Made by a program: the position numbers and the translations under genes
In this document: positions 1 through 10,224 of the stretch, piece after piece
Layout: every line of letters begins with the position of its first letter
Numbering within the stretch: the first letter of the stretch is position 1
Notes under the pieces: generated by a model
The model's database searches: none
The model's input: the letters and a program-made list of their open reading frames with translations, nothing else
What the model was told of the DNA's origin: nothing
Assembly: GCF_001028665.1 (NCBI RefSeq)
Contig: NZ_CP011503.1
Span: 868,001 to 932,000 of the forward strand
Origin: Burkholderia pyrrocinia
GTDB taxonomy: Bacteria > Pseudomonadota > Gammaproteobacteria > Burkholderiales > Burkholderiaceae
DNA length: 64,000 bases
Reading direction: 5' to 3'

Positions 1-1816
1 GCCCTCGAAGCTGCTTCAGAAGCGCCCCGCCGCCGTGCGCGGCGTGCGCGCCTTCCCGGTCCGCCGTGCACTCGGCGCCGCGCTGTTTGCCGCCTGGACC
101 CTCACCGCCTTCCCGGCCCACGCGCAGGATCCGGCATCGGACGACGCGGAGCCGCAGGGTGCGTTCGAGCATGTGATGCCGGACGAGCAGAAGAATCTCC
201 CCGGTGTCCCGCTGACGAGCCAGATCGTCTACCAGGTGCTCGCCGCCGAGGTCGCGCTCCAGCGCAACCAGCCGGCGCCGGCGTACCAGACCTACCTCGC
301 GCTCGCCCGCGACACGCGCGATCCGCGCATGGCGCAGCGTGCGACCGAGATCGCGCTTGGCGCACAGAGCCCGGCCGATGCGCTGTCCGCCGCGAACCTG
401 TGGCGCCAGTACGCACCGGACTCGAACCGGGCGTCGCAGGTCGACGCCGCGCTGCTGGTGCTCGCCGGCAAGCCGGCCGACGCGCAGCCGATGCTCGCGC
501 GCGAGCTGGCCCGTGCGACCGGCGAGACGCGCGGCCCCGCGATCCTCGCGCTGCAGGCGCTGCTCGTGCGCGGCTCCGACCGCGTCGGCGGCCTCGCGGT
601 GCTGAAGGACATGCTGAAGAACGACATGAGCCGGCCCGAGGCGCAGCTCGCGATCGCGCGGCAACAGCTCGCGGTCGACGACAAGGAAGGCGCCGCACAG
701 TCGCTGAAGCAGGCGCTGCAGCTCCGCCCCGACTACCTGCCGGCGGCGCTGATGCTGTCGCAGATGGGGCCGGCGGAACGCGCGGCGGGCATCGCGTCGT
801 TCGAGAAATATGTTCAGCAGAATCCGAGGTCGCGCGACGCACGGCTCGCGCTGTCGCAGCTCTATCTCGCCGACGATCGCCTCGACGACGCGCAGAAGCA
901 GTTCGAGACGATGCGCAAGCTCGACTCGAAGGATCCGACGCCGCTGATGGCGCTCGCGCTGATCAAGATCCAGCTGAAGAAACTCGACGAAGCGACCGCC
1001 TACCTGAAGCAGTACGTGCAGCTCGGCAACAAGCAGCCGAACCTCGACGTCGGTCAGGGCTACATCTACCTCGCGCAGATCGCGATCGACCAGGACAACG
1101 ACGCGCAGGCGTCGCAATGGCTCGACAAGGTCGACCAGACGAGCCAGCACTATCTCCCCGCGCAGATCACGCGCGCGCAGTTGCTGCAGAAACAGGGCAA
1201 GACCGACGAGGCGCGCAAGGTGCTCGACGACCTGCCGATCACGGATCCGCGCGACGCGGCCGTGGTCGCGCGCACCGACGCGTCGATCCTGTTCACCGCG
1301 AAACGCTATCCGGAAGCCGAGGCACGGCTCGGGCAGGCGGTCCAGGACTTCCCCGACGATCCCGACCTGCGCTACGACTACGCGATGGCGGCCGAAAAGA
1401 CCGGCCACTACACGACGATGGAAAAGCAGTTGCGCGAGCTGATCCGCACGCAGCCCGACAACCCGCAGGCGTACAACGCGCTCGGCTATTCGCTCGCCGA
1501 CCGCAACCAGCGCCTGCCCGAAGCCAGCAAGCTGATCGACAAGGCGATGACGCTCGCGCCGAACGACGCGTACATCATGGACAGCCTCGGCTGGGTGAAG
1601 TACCGGATGGGCGACACGGCCGGCGCGACGAAGGTCCTGCAGCGCGCGTACGAACTGCAGCCGAACGCCGAAATCGGCGCGCATCTCGGCGAAGTGCTGT
1701 GGAAGAGCGGCGCGCAGGACGACGCACGCTCCGCGTGGCGTGCCGCGCAGAAGCTCGAGCCCGACAACGAAACGCTCGTGCAGACGCTGAAACGCCTGCA
1801 GATCAACGGCCTCTGA
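1..1816 (+). CDS. TPR-repeat protein, probably exported (5' end cut by window edge)
   Basis: Tetratricopeptide-repeat scaffold protein of unknown partner. The frame is open to the left edge. A GTG at 35 is followed by a hydrophobic stretch ending AFPAHAQ, which looks like a signal peptide, so the true start is probably a few codons outside the window. The mature part is built of helical repeats; the clearest are near the C-terminus (NPQAYNALGYSLADR and DAYIMDSLGWVKYRMG, about 35 residues apart). Its TGA overlaps the ATG of lolB (TGATG), so the two are probably translationally coupled, which hints at an envelope role. The TPR fold is well supported; the function is not known. Confidence 0.85.
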   Translation, partial: PSKLLQKRPAAVRGVRAFPVRRALGAALFAAWTLTAFPAHAQDPASDDAEPQGAFEHVMPDEQKNLPGVPLTSQIVYQVLAAEVALQRNQPAPAYQTYLALARDTRDPRMAQRATEIALGAQSPADALSAANLWRQYAPDSNRASQVDAALLVLAGKPADAQPMLARELARATGETRGPAILALQALLVRGSDRVGGLAVLKDMLKNDMSRPEAQLAIARQQLAVDDKEGAAQSLKQALQLRPDYLPAALMLSQMGPAERAAGIASFEKYVQQNPRSRDARLALSQLYLADDRLDDAQKQFETMRKLDSKDPTPLMALALIKIQLKKLDEATAYLKQYVQLGNKQPNLDVGQGYIYLAQIAIDQDNDAQASQWLDKVDQTSQHYLPAQITRAQLLQKQGKTDEARKVLDDLPITDPRDAAVVARTDASILFTAKRYPEAEARLGQAVQDFPDDPDLRYDYAMAAEKTGHYTTMEKQLRELIRTQPDNPQAYNALGYSLADRNQRLPEASKLIDKAMTLAPNDAYIMDSLGWVKYRMGDTAGATKVLQRAYELQPNAEIGAHLGEVLWKSGAQDDARSAWRAAQKLEPDNETLVQTLKRLQINGL

Positions 1817-2436
1817 TGCAGATGTTCCCGATGCTTTCCCTGTCCTCCCGCGCGCAGCGCACGCTGGCCGCGGCCGGCGCGGCGCTCGCGCTCGCCGGCT
1901 GCGCGAGCACGCCGCCATCGGCAAGCGCGCCGACAGGCGCGGTGCTGCAGACCACCGCGACGCACGCTTACCATGGCCGCTTCGCGGTACAGTACGACGA
2001 CCGTCTCGGCAGGCAACAGAACGTGTACGGCAACTTCGACTGGCAGGAGCACGGCGACGACGTAGCGCTCGAACTGCGCAGCCCGCTCGGCCAGACGCTC
2101 GCAGTCGTGAAATCGACGCCGCAGGCAGCGTCGCTCGAGCTGCCGAACCGTCCGACGCAATATGCGGCAGACGTCGGCGACCTGATGCAGCGAACACTCG
2201 GCTTCGCACTGCCGCTCGCAGGCCTGCGCTACTGGCTGCTGCCGACGCCTGCGCCCGCGACGCCCGCGGAAACGCTACGCGATCCGGCCGACGGCACGCG
2301 CGTCAAGCAGATCCGCCAGGACGGCTGGACGATCGACTACCTTGCCTACGCGGATGCCCCGGCCACGGGCGTCAAACGCGTCAACCTCGTGCGTGCGACA
2401 CCGCCGCTCGACATCAAGCTCGTGCTCGATCAGTGA
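1816..2436 (+). CDS. lolB: Outer-membrane lipoprotein receptor LolB
   Basis: LolB takes lipoproteins from the periplasmic carrier LolA and inserts them into the inner leaflet of the outer membrane. The 206-residue product starts at an ATG that overlaps the upstream stop codon. It has a lipoprotein signal with lipobox LAGC near residue 30, then the LolB beta-barrel region (YHGRFAVQYDD, ELRSPLGQTLA, LRYWLLPTPAP). Length matches the family (about 200). ispE follows after 27 bases, reproducing the lolB-ispE-tRNA-prs order common in proteobacteria. Confidence 0.93.
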   Translation: MQMFPMLSLSSRAQRTLAAAGAALALAGCASTPPSASAPTGAVLQTTATHAYHGRFAVQYDDRLGRQQNVYGNFDWQEHGDDVALELRSPLGQTLAVVKSTPQAASLELPNRPTQYAADVGDLMQRTLGFALPLAGLRYWLLPTPAPATPAETLRDPADGTRVKQIRQDGWTIDYLAYADAPATGVKRVNLVRATPPLDIKLVLDQ

Positions 2437-2463
2437 GCACGAGCGCCTAGCCCCGACATACGC

Positions 2464-3345
2464 ATGACCGATTCGACCCGCTCGCTGCGCAACTGCCTTG
2501 CGCCCGCGAAACTCAACCTGTTCCTGCACATCACCGGCCGCCGCCCGAACGGCTATCACGATCTGCAGAGCGTGTTCCAGCTGCTGAACTGGGGCGACAC
2601 GCTGCACTTCACGCTGCGCGACGACGGTCGTGTCGCGCGCGTCACCGACGTACCCGGCGTGCCCGAGGAAAGCGATCTCGTCGTGCGCGCGGCCAACCTG
2701 CTGAAGGCGCATACGGGCACCGCGTTCGGTGTCGACATCGAGATCGACAAGTGCCTGCCGATGGGCGCCGGCCTCGGCGGCGGCAGCTCCGACGCGGCGA
2801 CGACGCTGCTCGCGCTGAACCGGCTGTGGCAACTCGACCTGCCGCGCGCGGAGCTCCAGTCGCTCGCGGTAAAACTCGGCGCAGACGTCCCGTTTTTTAT
2901 TTTTGGAAAAAATGCGTTCGCAGAGGGTATCGGAGAAGAATTAGCTGAGGTAGAATTGCCGACTCGCTGGTTCTTGGTTGTGACGCCACGCGTTCATGTC
3001 CCGACCGCTGAAATATTTTCAGATGAGTTGTTGACAAGAGATTCGAAGCCCGTCACAATTGCTGACTTTCTTGCACAGCAAAACAGCGATGCGGGATGGC
3101 CAGACAGCTTCGGCCGGAACGATATGCAGCAAGTTGTGACAAGTAAGTACGCGGAAGTTGCGCAGGTGGTCAAATGGTTGTATGATGTGACCCCCGCGAG
3201 GATGACCGGCTCCGGAGCAAGCGTGTTTGCAGCGTTTCGCAGCAAGCACGAGGCAGAAGCGGCGAAAGCCAAGCTGCCCGCCAGTTGGAACGGCGCAGTT
3301 GCCGAGAGCCTGAACGAGCATCCGCTCTTCGCTTTCGCGTCATGA
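2464..3345 (+). CDS. ispE: 4-diphosphocytidyl-2-C-methyl-D-erythritol kinase IspE
   Basis: ATP-dependent kinase of the non-mevalonate isoprenoid (MEP) pathway; it phosphorylates the 2-hydroxyl of CDP-methylerythritol. The product has 293 residues. The GHMP-kinase signature [14 protein letters not shown] lies near residue 100, the N-terminal substrate motif is [15 protein letters not shown], and the C-terminal glycine motif is [10 protein letters not shown]. Oddity: from about 2890 to 3200 base composition and codon use change sharply (TTT, TTA, GTA and AAA codons) although the protein stays family-like. The tRNA-Gln gene follows. Confidence 0.96.
   Translation: MTDSTRSLRNCLAPAKLNLFLHITGRRPNGYHDLQSVFQLLNWGDTLHFTLRDDGRVARVTDVPGVPEESDLVVRAANLLKAHTGTAFGVDIEIDKCLPMGAGLGGGSSDAATTLLALNRLWQLDLPRAELQSLAVKLGADVPFFIFGKNAFAEGIGEELAEVELPTRWFLVVTPRVHVPTAEIFSDELLTRDSKPVTIADFLAQQNSDAGWPDSFGRNDMQQVVTSKYAEVAQVVKWLYDVTPARMTGSGASVFAAFRSKHEAEAAKAKLPASWNGAVAESLNEHPLFAFAS
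3031..3059 (+). promoter_or_regulatory. Candidate sigma70 promoter inside ispE
   Basis: TTGACA followed by 17 bases and CACAAT lies in the AT-rich 3' half of ispE, reading towards tRNA-Gln and prs. The -35 is perfect but the -10 is weak. A second weak pair, TTGCGC-17-TATGAT, ends near 3187. Either could drive the tRNA; the sequence alone does not choose. Confidence 0.35.
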
Positions 3346-3400
3346 AGTTTTACTTTGCCGGACGGCCTACACAAGTCCGGTGAAGTTATCAGTTAAGTGT

Positions 3401-3477
3401 AGGGGAGTCGCCAAGTTGGTCAAGGCACCGGATTTTGATTCCGGCATGCGAGGGTTCGAGTCCTTCCTCCCCTGCCA
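3401..3477 (+). tRNA. tRNA-Gln (TTG anticodon)
   Basis: A full cloverleaf can be drawn. Acceptor arm AGGGGAG pairs with CTCCCCT and is followed by G and an encoded CCA at 3475-3477. The anticodon stem CCGGA/TCCGG encloses loop TTTTGAT with anticodon TTG at 3435-3437, and the T-arm contains GGTTCGAGTCC. It sits between ispE and prs, as in many beta- and gammaproteobacteria. Confidence 0.97.
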
Positions 3478-3521
3478 AAAATTTTCCCGCATTTCCCGCC
3501 TAAGCCTGAAGCAGGTGCACG

Positions 3522-4478
3522 ATGAGCAGCCATGACGGCCTGATGGTTTTTACTGGCAACGCGAATCCCGCGCTCGCCCAGGAAGTCGTCAACATTCTTG
3601 GAATTCCCCTCGGCAAAGCGATGGTCAGCCGTTTCTCCGACGGCGAGATCCAGGTCGAGATCCAGGAAAACGTGCGTGGCAAGGACGTCTTCGTCCTGCA
3701 ATCCACGTGCGCACCGGCGAACGACAACCTGATGGAACTGATGATCATGGTCGATGCGCTCAAGCGCGCATCCGCCGGCCGGATCACTGCAGCCATCCCC
3801 TACTTCGGCTACGCCCGTCAGGATCGCCGCCCGCGTTCGGCGCGCGTCGCGATCTCGGCGAAGGTCGTCGCGAACATGCTGGAAATCGCCGGCGTCGAGC
3901 GGATCATCACGATGGATCTGCACGCCGACCAGATTCAGGGCTTCTTCGACATCCCGGTCGACAACATCTACGCAACGCCGATCCTGCTGGGTGACCTGCG
4001 CAAGCAGAACTACTCGGATCTGCTGGTCGTGTCGCCGGACGTCGGCGGCGTGGTGCGTGCCCGGGCACTCGCGAAGCAGCTCAACTGCGATCTCGCGATC
4101 ATCGACAAGCGTCGTCCGAAGGCGAACGTCGCCGAAGTGATGAACATCATCGGTGAAGTCGAAGGCCGCACCTGCGTGATCATGGACGACATGGTCGATA
4201 CGGCCGGCACGCTCTGCAAGGCCGCGCAAGTGCTGAAGGACCGCGGTGCGAAGCAGGTGTTCGCGTACGCGACGCACCCCGTGCTGTCGGGCGGCGCCGC
4301 CGACCGCATCGCCGCATCGGCACTCGACGAGCTGGTCGTCACCGATACGATCCCGCTGTCGGCCGAATCGCTGGCGTGCTCGAAGATCCGCTCGCTGACG
4401 AGCGCGAGCCTGCTGGCCGAGACGTTCTCGCGGATCCGCCGCGGCGATTCGGTGATGTCGCTGTTCGCGGAATCCTGA
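3522..4478 (+). CDS. prs: Ribose-phosphate pyrophosphokinase
   Basis: Makes PRPP from ribose-5-phosphate and ATP for nucleotide, histidine and tryptophan synthesis. The product has 318 residues, the usual class I length. The N-terminus has [11 protein letters not shown] and the flexible loop region [11 protein letters not shown]. The PRPP loop is [16 protein letters not shown] around residues 217-232. A strong hairpin terminator follows the stop, so prs probably ends its transcript. Confidence 0.98.
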   Translation: MSSHDGLMVFTGNANPALAQEVVNILGIPLGKAMVSRFSDGEIQVEIQENVRGKDVFVLQSTCAPANDNLMELMIMVDALKRASAGRITAAIPYFGYARQDRRPRSARVAISAKVVANMLEIAGVERIITMDLHADQIQGFFDIPVDNIYATPILLGDLRKQNYSDLLVVSPDVGGVVRARALAKQLNCDLAIIDKRRPKANVAEVMNIIGEVEGRTCVIMDDMVDTAGTLCKAAQVLKDRGAKQVFAYATHPVLSGGAADRIAASALDELVVTDTIPLSAESLACSKIRSLTSASLLAETFSRIRRGDSVMSLFAES

Positions 4479-4510
4479 TCGCAAGTCGACGCAACAAAGC
4501 ATGCGCAGAA

Positions 4511-4536
4511 AGCGAAGCGGCAACGCTTCGCTTTTT
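4511..4536 (+). terminator. Intrinsic terminator after prs
   Basis: Perfect 9-bp stem AGCGAAGCG / CGCTTCGCT around a GCAA tetraloop, followed by a T tract, 32 bases after the prs stop codon. Confidence 0.9.
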
Positions 4537-4578
4537 GCACAATCGGACGGGATAGACGAAACCCCGGCCGTTTAATCG

Positions 4579-4605
4579 GGGGCCGCCGTTTGACGGCCCC
4601 GTTTT
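4579..4605 (+). terminator. GC-rich hairpin with T tract before rplY
   Basis: Stem GGGGCCG/CGGCCCC with an 8-base loop followed by GTTTT, between prs and rplY. It may be a second terminator. It lies 35 bases upstream of the rplY ATG, so a structured ribosomal-protein leader is the alternative. Confidence 0.5.
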
Positions 4606-4639
4606 ACTGCCTGGTCGCGGGCAGCCATTGGAGAATCAT

Positions 4640-5245
4640 ATGAAAGTCGTCGCTTTCGAGCGCCAACAGCAAGGTACGGGTGCGAGCCGCCGCCTGCGCA
4701 ACGCCGGTAAGACCACGGGTATCGTTTACGGTGGCGAAGCAGCCCCGCAAAAGATCGAACTCGATCACAACGCCCTGTGGCACGCCCTGAAGAAGGAAGC
4801 CTTCCACTCGTCGATCCTCGACCTCGAAGTGGCCGGCCAGTCGCAACAGGTTCTGCTGCGCGACGTGCAATACCACCCGTTCAAGCAACTGGTGCTGCAC
4901 GTGGACTTCCAGCGCGTTGACGCATCGAAGAAGCTGCACACGAAGGTGCCGCTGCACTTCCTGAACGCTGAAATCAGCCCGGCCGTGAAGCTGTCGAGCG
5001 CGATCGTTTCGCACGTCGCGACGGAAATCGAAATCGAGTGCCTGCCGGCTGCCCTGCCGGAGTTCCTCGAAGTCGACCTGTCGAAGATCGAAGCCGGTCA
5101 GTCGCTGCACGCGAAGGACATCACGCTGCCGAACGGCGTCGCGCTGGTCGCACACATCGACGCGGAAAACCCGGTTGTCGCATCGGCGACGGTCCCGGCT
5201 GGTGCCGTGTCGGACGCAGCCGAAGGCGAAACGCCGGCTGCCTAA
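4640..5245 (+). CDS. rplY: 50S ribosomal protein L25 (long CTC-type form)
   Basis: 5S rRNA-binding protein of the large subunit. The start is the ATG at 4640, preceded by TTGGAG at the right distance; the in-frame TTG at 4628 is that ribosome binding site. The 201-residue product has the N-terminal L25 domain ([28 protein letters not shown]) and the C-terminal TL5/CTC beta domain ([19 protein letters not shown]), so it is the two-domain form rather than the short E. coli form. It ends in an Ala-rich tail. Confidence 0.97.
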   Translation: MKVVAFERQQQGTGASRRLRNAGKTTGIVYGGEAAPQKIELDHNALWHALKKEAFHSSILDLEVAGQSQQVLLRDVQYHPFKQLVLHVDFQRVDASKKLHTKVPLHFLNAEISPAVKLSSAIVSHVATEIEIECLPAALPEFLEVDLSKIEAGQSLHAKDITLPNGVALVAHIDAENPVVASATVPAGAVSDAAEGETPAA

Positions 5246-5293
5246 GCGGCTGCCTACGCGCCCCATCGATCCGTTTCACGAAACGGTCGACGC

Positions 5294-5325
5294 AACCCGC
5301 CGCGGCTTGCCCGGCGGGTTTTTCT
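5294..5325 (+). terminator. Intrinsic terminator after rplY
   Basis: Stem AACCCGCCG / CGGCGGGTT followed by TTTCTTTTTC, 49 bases past the rplY stop codon. Confidence 0.85.
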
Positions 5326-5365
5326 TTTTCTGCGCCCAGGCGGCAGCCGCCGCCTTCGAAACGTC

Positions 5366-5965
5366 ATGATCAAACTGATCGTCGGCCTCGGCAATCCCGG
5401 GGCGGAATACACCGCGACGCGCCATAACGCAGGCTTCTGGCTGATCGACCAGCTCGCCCGCGAAGCCGGCACGACGCTGCGCGACGAGCGCCGCTTCCAC
5501 GGCTTCTACGCGAAAGCGCGCCTGCACGGCGAGGAAGTGCACCTGCTCGAGCCGCAGACCTACATGAACCGCTCCGGCCAGTCGGTCGTCGCGCTCGCGC
5601 AATTCTTCAAGATCCTGCCCGACCAGATCCTCGTCGCGCACGACGAGCTCGACCTGCCGCCCGGCACCGTGAAGCTGAAGCTCGGCGGCGGCAGCGGCGG
5701 CCACAACGGCCTCAAGGACATCTCCGCGCACCTGTCGACGCAGCACTACTGGCGGCTGCGGATCGGCATCGGCCATCCGCGCGACCTGATTCCGGAAAGC
5801 GCACGCGCCGGCGCGAAGCCCGACGTCGCGAACTTCGTGCTGAAGCCGCCGCGCCGCGAGGAACAGGACGTGATCGACGCGTCGATCGAACGCGCGCTCG
5901 CCGTAATGCCGATGGTCGTCAAGGGCGAACTCGACCGCGCGACGATGCAGCTGCATCGCAACTGA
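5366..5965 (+). CDS. pth: Peptidyl-tRNA hydrolase
   Basis: Releases tRNA from peptidyl-tRNA that drops off the ribosome. The 199-residue product has the N-terminal signature [20 protein letters not shown] with the catalytic His near residue 21. The substrate motif [10 protein letters not shown] follows, then [12 protein letters not shown] and [13 protein letters not shown]. The rplY-pth pairing is a common translation cluster, though a terminator separates them here. Confidence 0.97.
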   Translation: MIKLIVGLGNPGAEYTATRHNAGFWLIDQLAREAGTTLRDERRFHGFYAKARLHGEEVHLLEPQTYMNRSGQSVVALAQFFKILPDQILVAHDELDLPPGTVKLKLGGGSGGHNGLKDISAHLSTQHYWRLRIGIGHPRDLIPESARAGAKPDVANFVLKPPRREEQDVIDASIERALAVMPMVVKGELDRATMQLHRN

Positions 5966-6080
5966 TCGCGTCGCACCGGCCCGGTGCATCGGGCCGTCCG
6001 GCGCCGCCGGGCGGTACCGCCTTCCCCACCGCGACGCGCACATGCGGTAATCTCGTCGTTTTGCCCGACAGGAGCCAGCG

Positions 6081-7148
6081 GTGAGCCGTTACTGGAGCGA
6101 CGTCGTTCAGCAACTCGTGCCTTACGTGCCGGGCGAACAGCCCGCGCTCGCGCACCCCGTCAAGCTGAACACCAACGAGAATCCCTATCCGCCGTCGCCG
6201 CGCGTCGTCGCGGCGATCGCACGCGAACTCGGCGAGACCGGCGACACGCTGCGCCGTTATCCGGATCCGGTCGCGCGCGCGCTGCGCGAGACGGTCGCGG
6301 CCCATCACCGCATCGAGCCGGAACAGGTATTCGTCGGCAACGGCTCCGACGAGGTGCTCGCGCACACGTTCCAGGCGTTGCTGAAACACGACCGGCCGCT
6401 GCGCTTTCCCGACATCACGTACAGCTTCTATCCGACCTATGCACGCCTGTACGGCGTCGAGACCACGGTCGTGCCGCTCGCGGACGATTTCTCGATCCGC
6501 GTCGACGACTATCTCGACGACGCCGGCGGCGTGCTGTTCCCGAATCCGAACGCGCCGACCGGGCGCGCACTGCCGCTCGCGGACGTCGAGCGGATCGCGG
6601 CCGCGAATCCGTCGTCGGTCGTCGTGATCGACGAGGCGTATGTCGATTTCGGCGCGCAGTCGGCGATTACGCTGATCGACCGCCATCCGAACCTGCTCGT
6701 CGTGCACACGACGTCGAAGGCGCGCTCGCTCGCGGGCATGCGCGTCGGCTTCGCGTTCGGCGATGCGGCGCTGATCGACGCACTCAACCGCGTGAAGGAC
6801 AGCTTCAACTCCTATCCGCTCGACCGGCTCGCGCAGGTCGCCGCGCAGGCCGCGTACGAGGACACCGACTATTTCGGCGCAACCTGCCGGCGCGTGATCG
6901 ACAGCCGGACGCGGCTCACGCACGCACTCGACGCGCTCGGCTTCGACATCGTGCCGTCGGCCGCGAATTTCGTGTTCGCGCGCCATCCCGCGCACGATGC
7001 GGGCACGATCGCGGCGAAGCTGAAGGAACGGGAAATTTTCGTGCGGCACTTCCGGCTGCCGCGGATCGACCAGCACCTGCGCATCACCGTCGGCACCGAC
7101 GCCGAATGCGACGCGCTCGTCGCGGCGCTGCGCGAGCTGCTTGCCTGA
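6081..7148 (+). CDS. hisC: Histidinol-phosphate aminotransferase
   Basis: PLP enzyme of histidine synthesis, converting imidazole-acetol phosphate to histidinol phosphate. The start is the GTG at 6081, after AGGAG and 8 bases. The 355-residue product is a fold-type I aminotransferase: [15 protein letters not shown] at the N-terminus, [32 protein letters not shown], and the PLP-lysine segment [15 protein letters not shown]. It stands away from any his operon; Burkholderia genomes often have more than one hisC, so I cannot say which paralogue this is. Confidence 0.94.
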   Translation: MSRYWSDVVQQLVPYVPGEQPALAHPVKLNTNENPYPPSPRVVAAIARELGETGDTLRRYPDPVARALRETVAAHHRIEPEQVFVGNGSDEVLAHTFQALLKHDRPLRFPDITYSFYPTYARLYGVETTVVPLADDFSIRVDDYLDDAGGVLFPNPNAPTGRALPLADVERIAAANPSSVVVIDEAYVDFGAQSAITLIDRHPNLLVVHTTSKARSLAGMRVGFAFGDAALIDALNRVKDSFNSYPLDRLAQVAAQAAYEDTDYFGATCRRVIDSRTRLTHALDALGFDIVPSAANFVFARHPAHDAGTIAAKLKEREIFVRHFRLPRIDQHLRITVGTDAECDALVAALRELLA

Positions 7149-7232
7149 AACGGAAGAAGCAGCGCCGGACGGCGCCGCTCGGGAAGCGTGACGCGTGCGC
7201 CGATAGCCTGAAGCGCGCGCGTCACCGCAGGG

Positions 7233-7514
<282 letters not shown>

Positions 7515-7520
7515 TCAGGC

Positions 7521-7553
7521 CGCCGGCCGGCTTCGCAACGAAACCGGCCGGCG
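7521..7553 (-). repeat. Inverted repeat between coaD and the ferredoxin gene
   Basis: Arms CGCCGGCCGG and CCGGCCGGCG (10 bp) enclose a 13-base loop. There is no T tract, so it is not a standard terminator; it may stabilise or attenuate the coaD-ferredoxin transcript. Confidence 0.5.
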
Positions 7554-7558
7554 CCGCG

Positions 7559-8167
<609 letters not shown>

Positions 8168-8782
8168 TTATTCATCATTTTCGCGCCGCAGCAAATGATA
8201 GTGAACCGCACCCGCCTTGCCGTGCTTCACGACCTGCCAGCCCGCGAGCGCGTCGTGCGAGGCCGGATCGAGTTCCGCCCCCGTCTCGACGTACAGCGCG
8301 CCGTCCGCCGCGACGAGCGGCGCCGACAGCGCGATCGCGCGCTCGAGCGCAGCGGAATCGTCGAACGGCGGATCGAGAAACACGACGTCGAACGCGCCCG
8401 GCGTGAGCCCGGCCGCGAGCCGCAGCGCATCGGCTTCGGCGACCTCGACCGAGCGGGCGCCGAGCTTGTCCTTGATCGCACGCAGTTGCTGCGCGGCGCG
8501 CGGATGGCGTTCGACCATCACGACGCTCGCCGCGCCGCGCGACGCGGCTTCGAAGCCGAGCGCGCCGGTGCCCGCGAACAGGTCGAGGCAGCGCCGGCCT
8601 TCGAGATCCTGGCCGAGCCAGTTGAACAGCGTCTCGCGCACGCGATCGGGCGTCGGCCGCAGGCCGTCGAGATCGAGCACCGCGAGCGGCGTGCGTTTCC
8701 AGTCGCCGCCGATGATGCGGATCGTGTGCGGCTTGCCGCGGCCAGGAGGGGCCGCCGGGCGGCCGGAAGAGGAACGGGACAT
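8168..8782 (-). CDS. rsmD: 16S rRNA (guanine966-N2)-methyltransferase RsmD
   Basis: SAM-dependent methylation of G966 in 16S rRNA. The 204-residue product has the RsmD start region HTIRIIGGDWKRTPL, the SAM motif LDLFAGTGALGFEAASRG and the catalytic DPPF in VVFLDPPFDD. The start ATG at 8782 is chosen because family similarity begins there; an open frame continues far upstream but only as antisense of ftsY. It is divergent from ftsY and leads into coaD. Confidence 0.95.
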   Translation of the reverse strand: MSRSSSGRPAAPPGRGKPHTIRIIGGDWKRTPLAVLDLDGLRPTPDRVRETLFNWLGQDLEGRRCLDLFAGTGALGFEAASRGAASVVMVERHPRAAQQLRAIKDKLGARSVEVAEADALRLAAGLTPGAFDVVFLDPPFDDSAALERAIALSAPLVAADGALYVETGAELDPASHDALAGWQVVKHGKAGAVHYHLLRRENDE

Positions 8783-8998
8783 ACGGAATATAGACAACGG
8801 AGGGACCGGGCGCGCGCAGGGGCGCACCGCCAAACAGGCGCACGTTACCACAGCGGCGGCGCACACTGACGCGAGCGCCGCGCCGCACTGATAAAATGCA
8901 CGGTTTCGGCCGCCGTGCGCCGCGCCCGCGCGAACGCAGAACGGCCCCTCCGGCGCCCCGCCTCTGGCGGCGGCCCGCCCTCTTCCCGACGTCAGACC

Positions 8999-10153
8999 AT
9001 GTTCAGCTTCTTCAAACGATTCAAGAAAACGCAGGAGCCCGATCCCGCGGAATCGCAATCGGCCGACGCGTCGCAAACGGACGAGCCGTCCGATGCGCCC
9101 GCGGTCGACGCTCCGCCCGCGGCCGACGTGCCGCAGGCGCCCGTGCAACCGGCCGCGCCGGCCGTCGTGATGACGGTCACGCCGACCAACGACGGCCGCG
9201 ACGAAGTCGTCGAGACGGTCGAGATCGTCCCGCCGCCGCTGCAGGACGCATCCGCGAAGAAATCGTGGCTTGCGCGCCTGAAAACGGGGCTCGCGAAGAC
9301 CGGCTCCAGCATCACCGGCGTATTCGTCAACACGAAGATCGACGAGGATCTGTACGAGGAGCTCGAAACCGCGCTGCTGATGTCCGACGCGGGCGTCGAC
9401 GCGACCGAATACCTGCTCGACGCGCTGCGCGAAAAGGTGCGCACGGGCCGGCTGACCGACCCGCAGCAGGTGAAGAGTGCGCTGCACGACCTGCTCGTCG
9501 AGCTGCTGAAGCCGCTCGAGAAATCGCTGATGCTCGGCCGCGCGCAGCCGCTCGTGATGATGATCACGGGCGTGAACGGCGCGGGCAAGACGACCAGCAT
9601 CGGCAAGCTCGCGAAGCATCTGCAGAGCTTCGACCAGTCGGTGTTGCTGGCCGCGGGCGACACGTTCCGCGCGGCCGCGCGCGAACAGCTGGCGGTCTGG
9701 GGCGAGCGCAACAACGTGACGGTCGTGCAGCAGGAAAGCGGCGATCCGGCCGCGGTGATCTTCGACGCGGTCAGCGCCGCGCGCGCGCGCAAGATCGACG
9801 TGATGATGGCCGACACGGCCGGCCGCCTGCCGACGCAGCTCCACCTGATGGAAGAGCTGAAGAAGGTGAAGCGCGTGATCTCGAAGGCGCACGACGGCTC
9901 GCCGCACGAAGTGCTGCTGGTGATCGACGCGAACACCGGCCAGAACGCGCTCACGCAGGTGAAGGCATTCGACGACGCGCTCGGCCTCACGGGCCTCATC
10001 GTCACGAAGCTCGACGGCACCGCGAAGGGCGGGATTCTCGCCGCGATCGCGCGGCAACGCCCGGTGCCCGTCTACTTCATCGGCGTCGGCGAGAAGGTCG
10101 AGGACCTGCAGCCGTTCAGCGCCGTGGAATTCGCGGACGCGCTGCTCGGCTGA
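8999..10153 (+). CDS. ftsY: Signal recognition particle receptor FtsY
   Basis: Membrane-associated GTPase that receives SRP-bound ribosomes. The 384-residue product starts MFSFFKRFKK, a basic amphipathic membrane anchor, followed by an acidic, Ala/Pro-rich A region to about residue 90. The NG domain follows: P-loop GVNGAGKTTSIGKLA near 190, DTFRAAAREQL, DTAGRLPTQ near 270, and TKLDGTAKGG near 335. Earlier in-frame starts add only low-complexity sequence. Confidence 0.97.
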   Translation: MFSFFKRFKKTQEPDPAESQSADASQTDEPSDAPAVDAPPAADVPQAPVQPAAPAVVMTVTPTNDGRDEVVETVEIVPPPLQDASAKKSWLARLKTGLAKTGSSITGVFVNTKIDEDLYEELETALLMSDAGVDATEYLLDALREKVRTGRLTDPQQVKSALHDLLVELLKPLEKSLMLGRAQPLVMMITGVNGAGKTTSIGKLAKHLQSFDQSVLLAAGDTFRAAAREQLAVWGERNNVTVVQQESGDPAAVIFDAVSAARARKIDVMMADTAGRLPTQLHLMEELKKVKRVISKAHDGSPHEVLLVIDANTGQNALTQVKAFDDALGLTGLIVTKLDGTAKGGILAAIARQRPVPVYFIGVGEKVEDLQPFSAVEFADALLG

Positions 10154-10176
10154 ACGCCGCCGGCACGCATCGCACG

Positions 10177-10199
10177 GGGCGCCTTCGGGCGCCCTTTTT
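10177..10199 (+). terminator. Intrinsic terminator after ftsY
   Basis: Stem GGGCGCC/GGCGCCC around a TTCG tetraloop, then TTTTT, 23 bases past the ftsY stop codon. Confidence 0.93.
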
Positions 10200-10224
10200 C
10201 ATGCACGCCCGGGGCGCGCTGAAC

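Noticed and set aside
3401..3477. tRNA-Gln as an integration site for a mobile island
   Set aside because: No integrase, no direct repeat of the tRNA 3' end and ordinary core genes on both sides.
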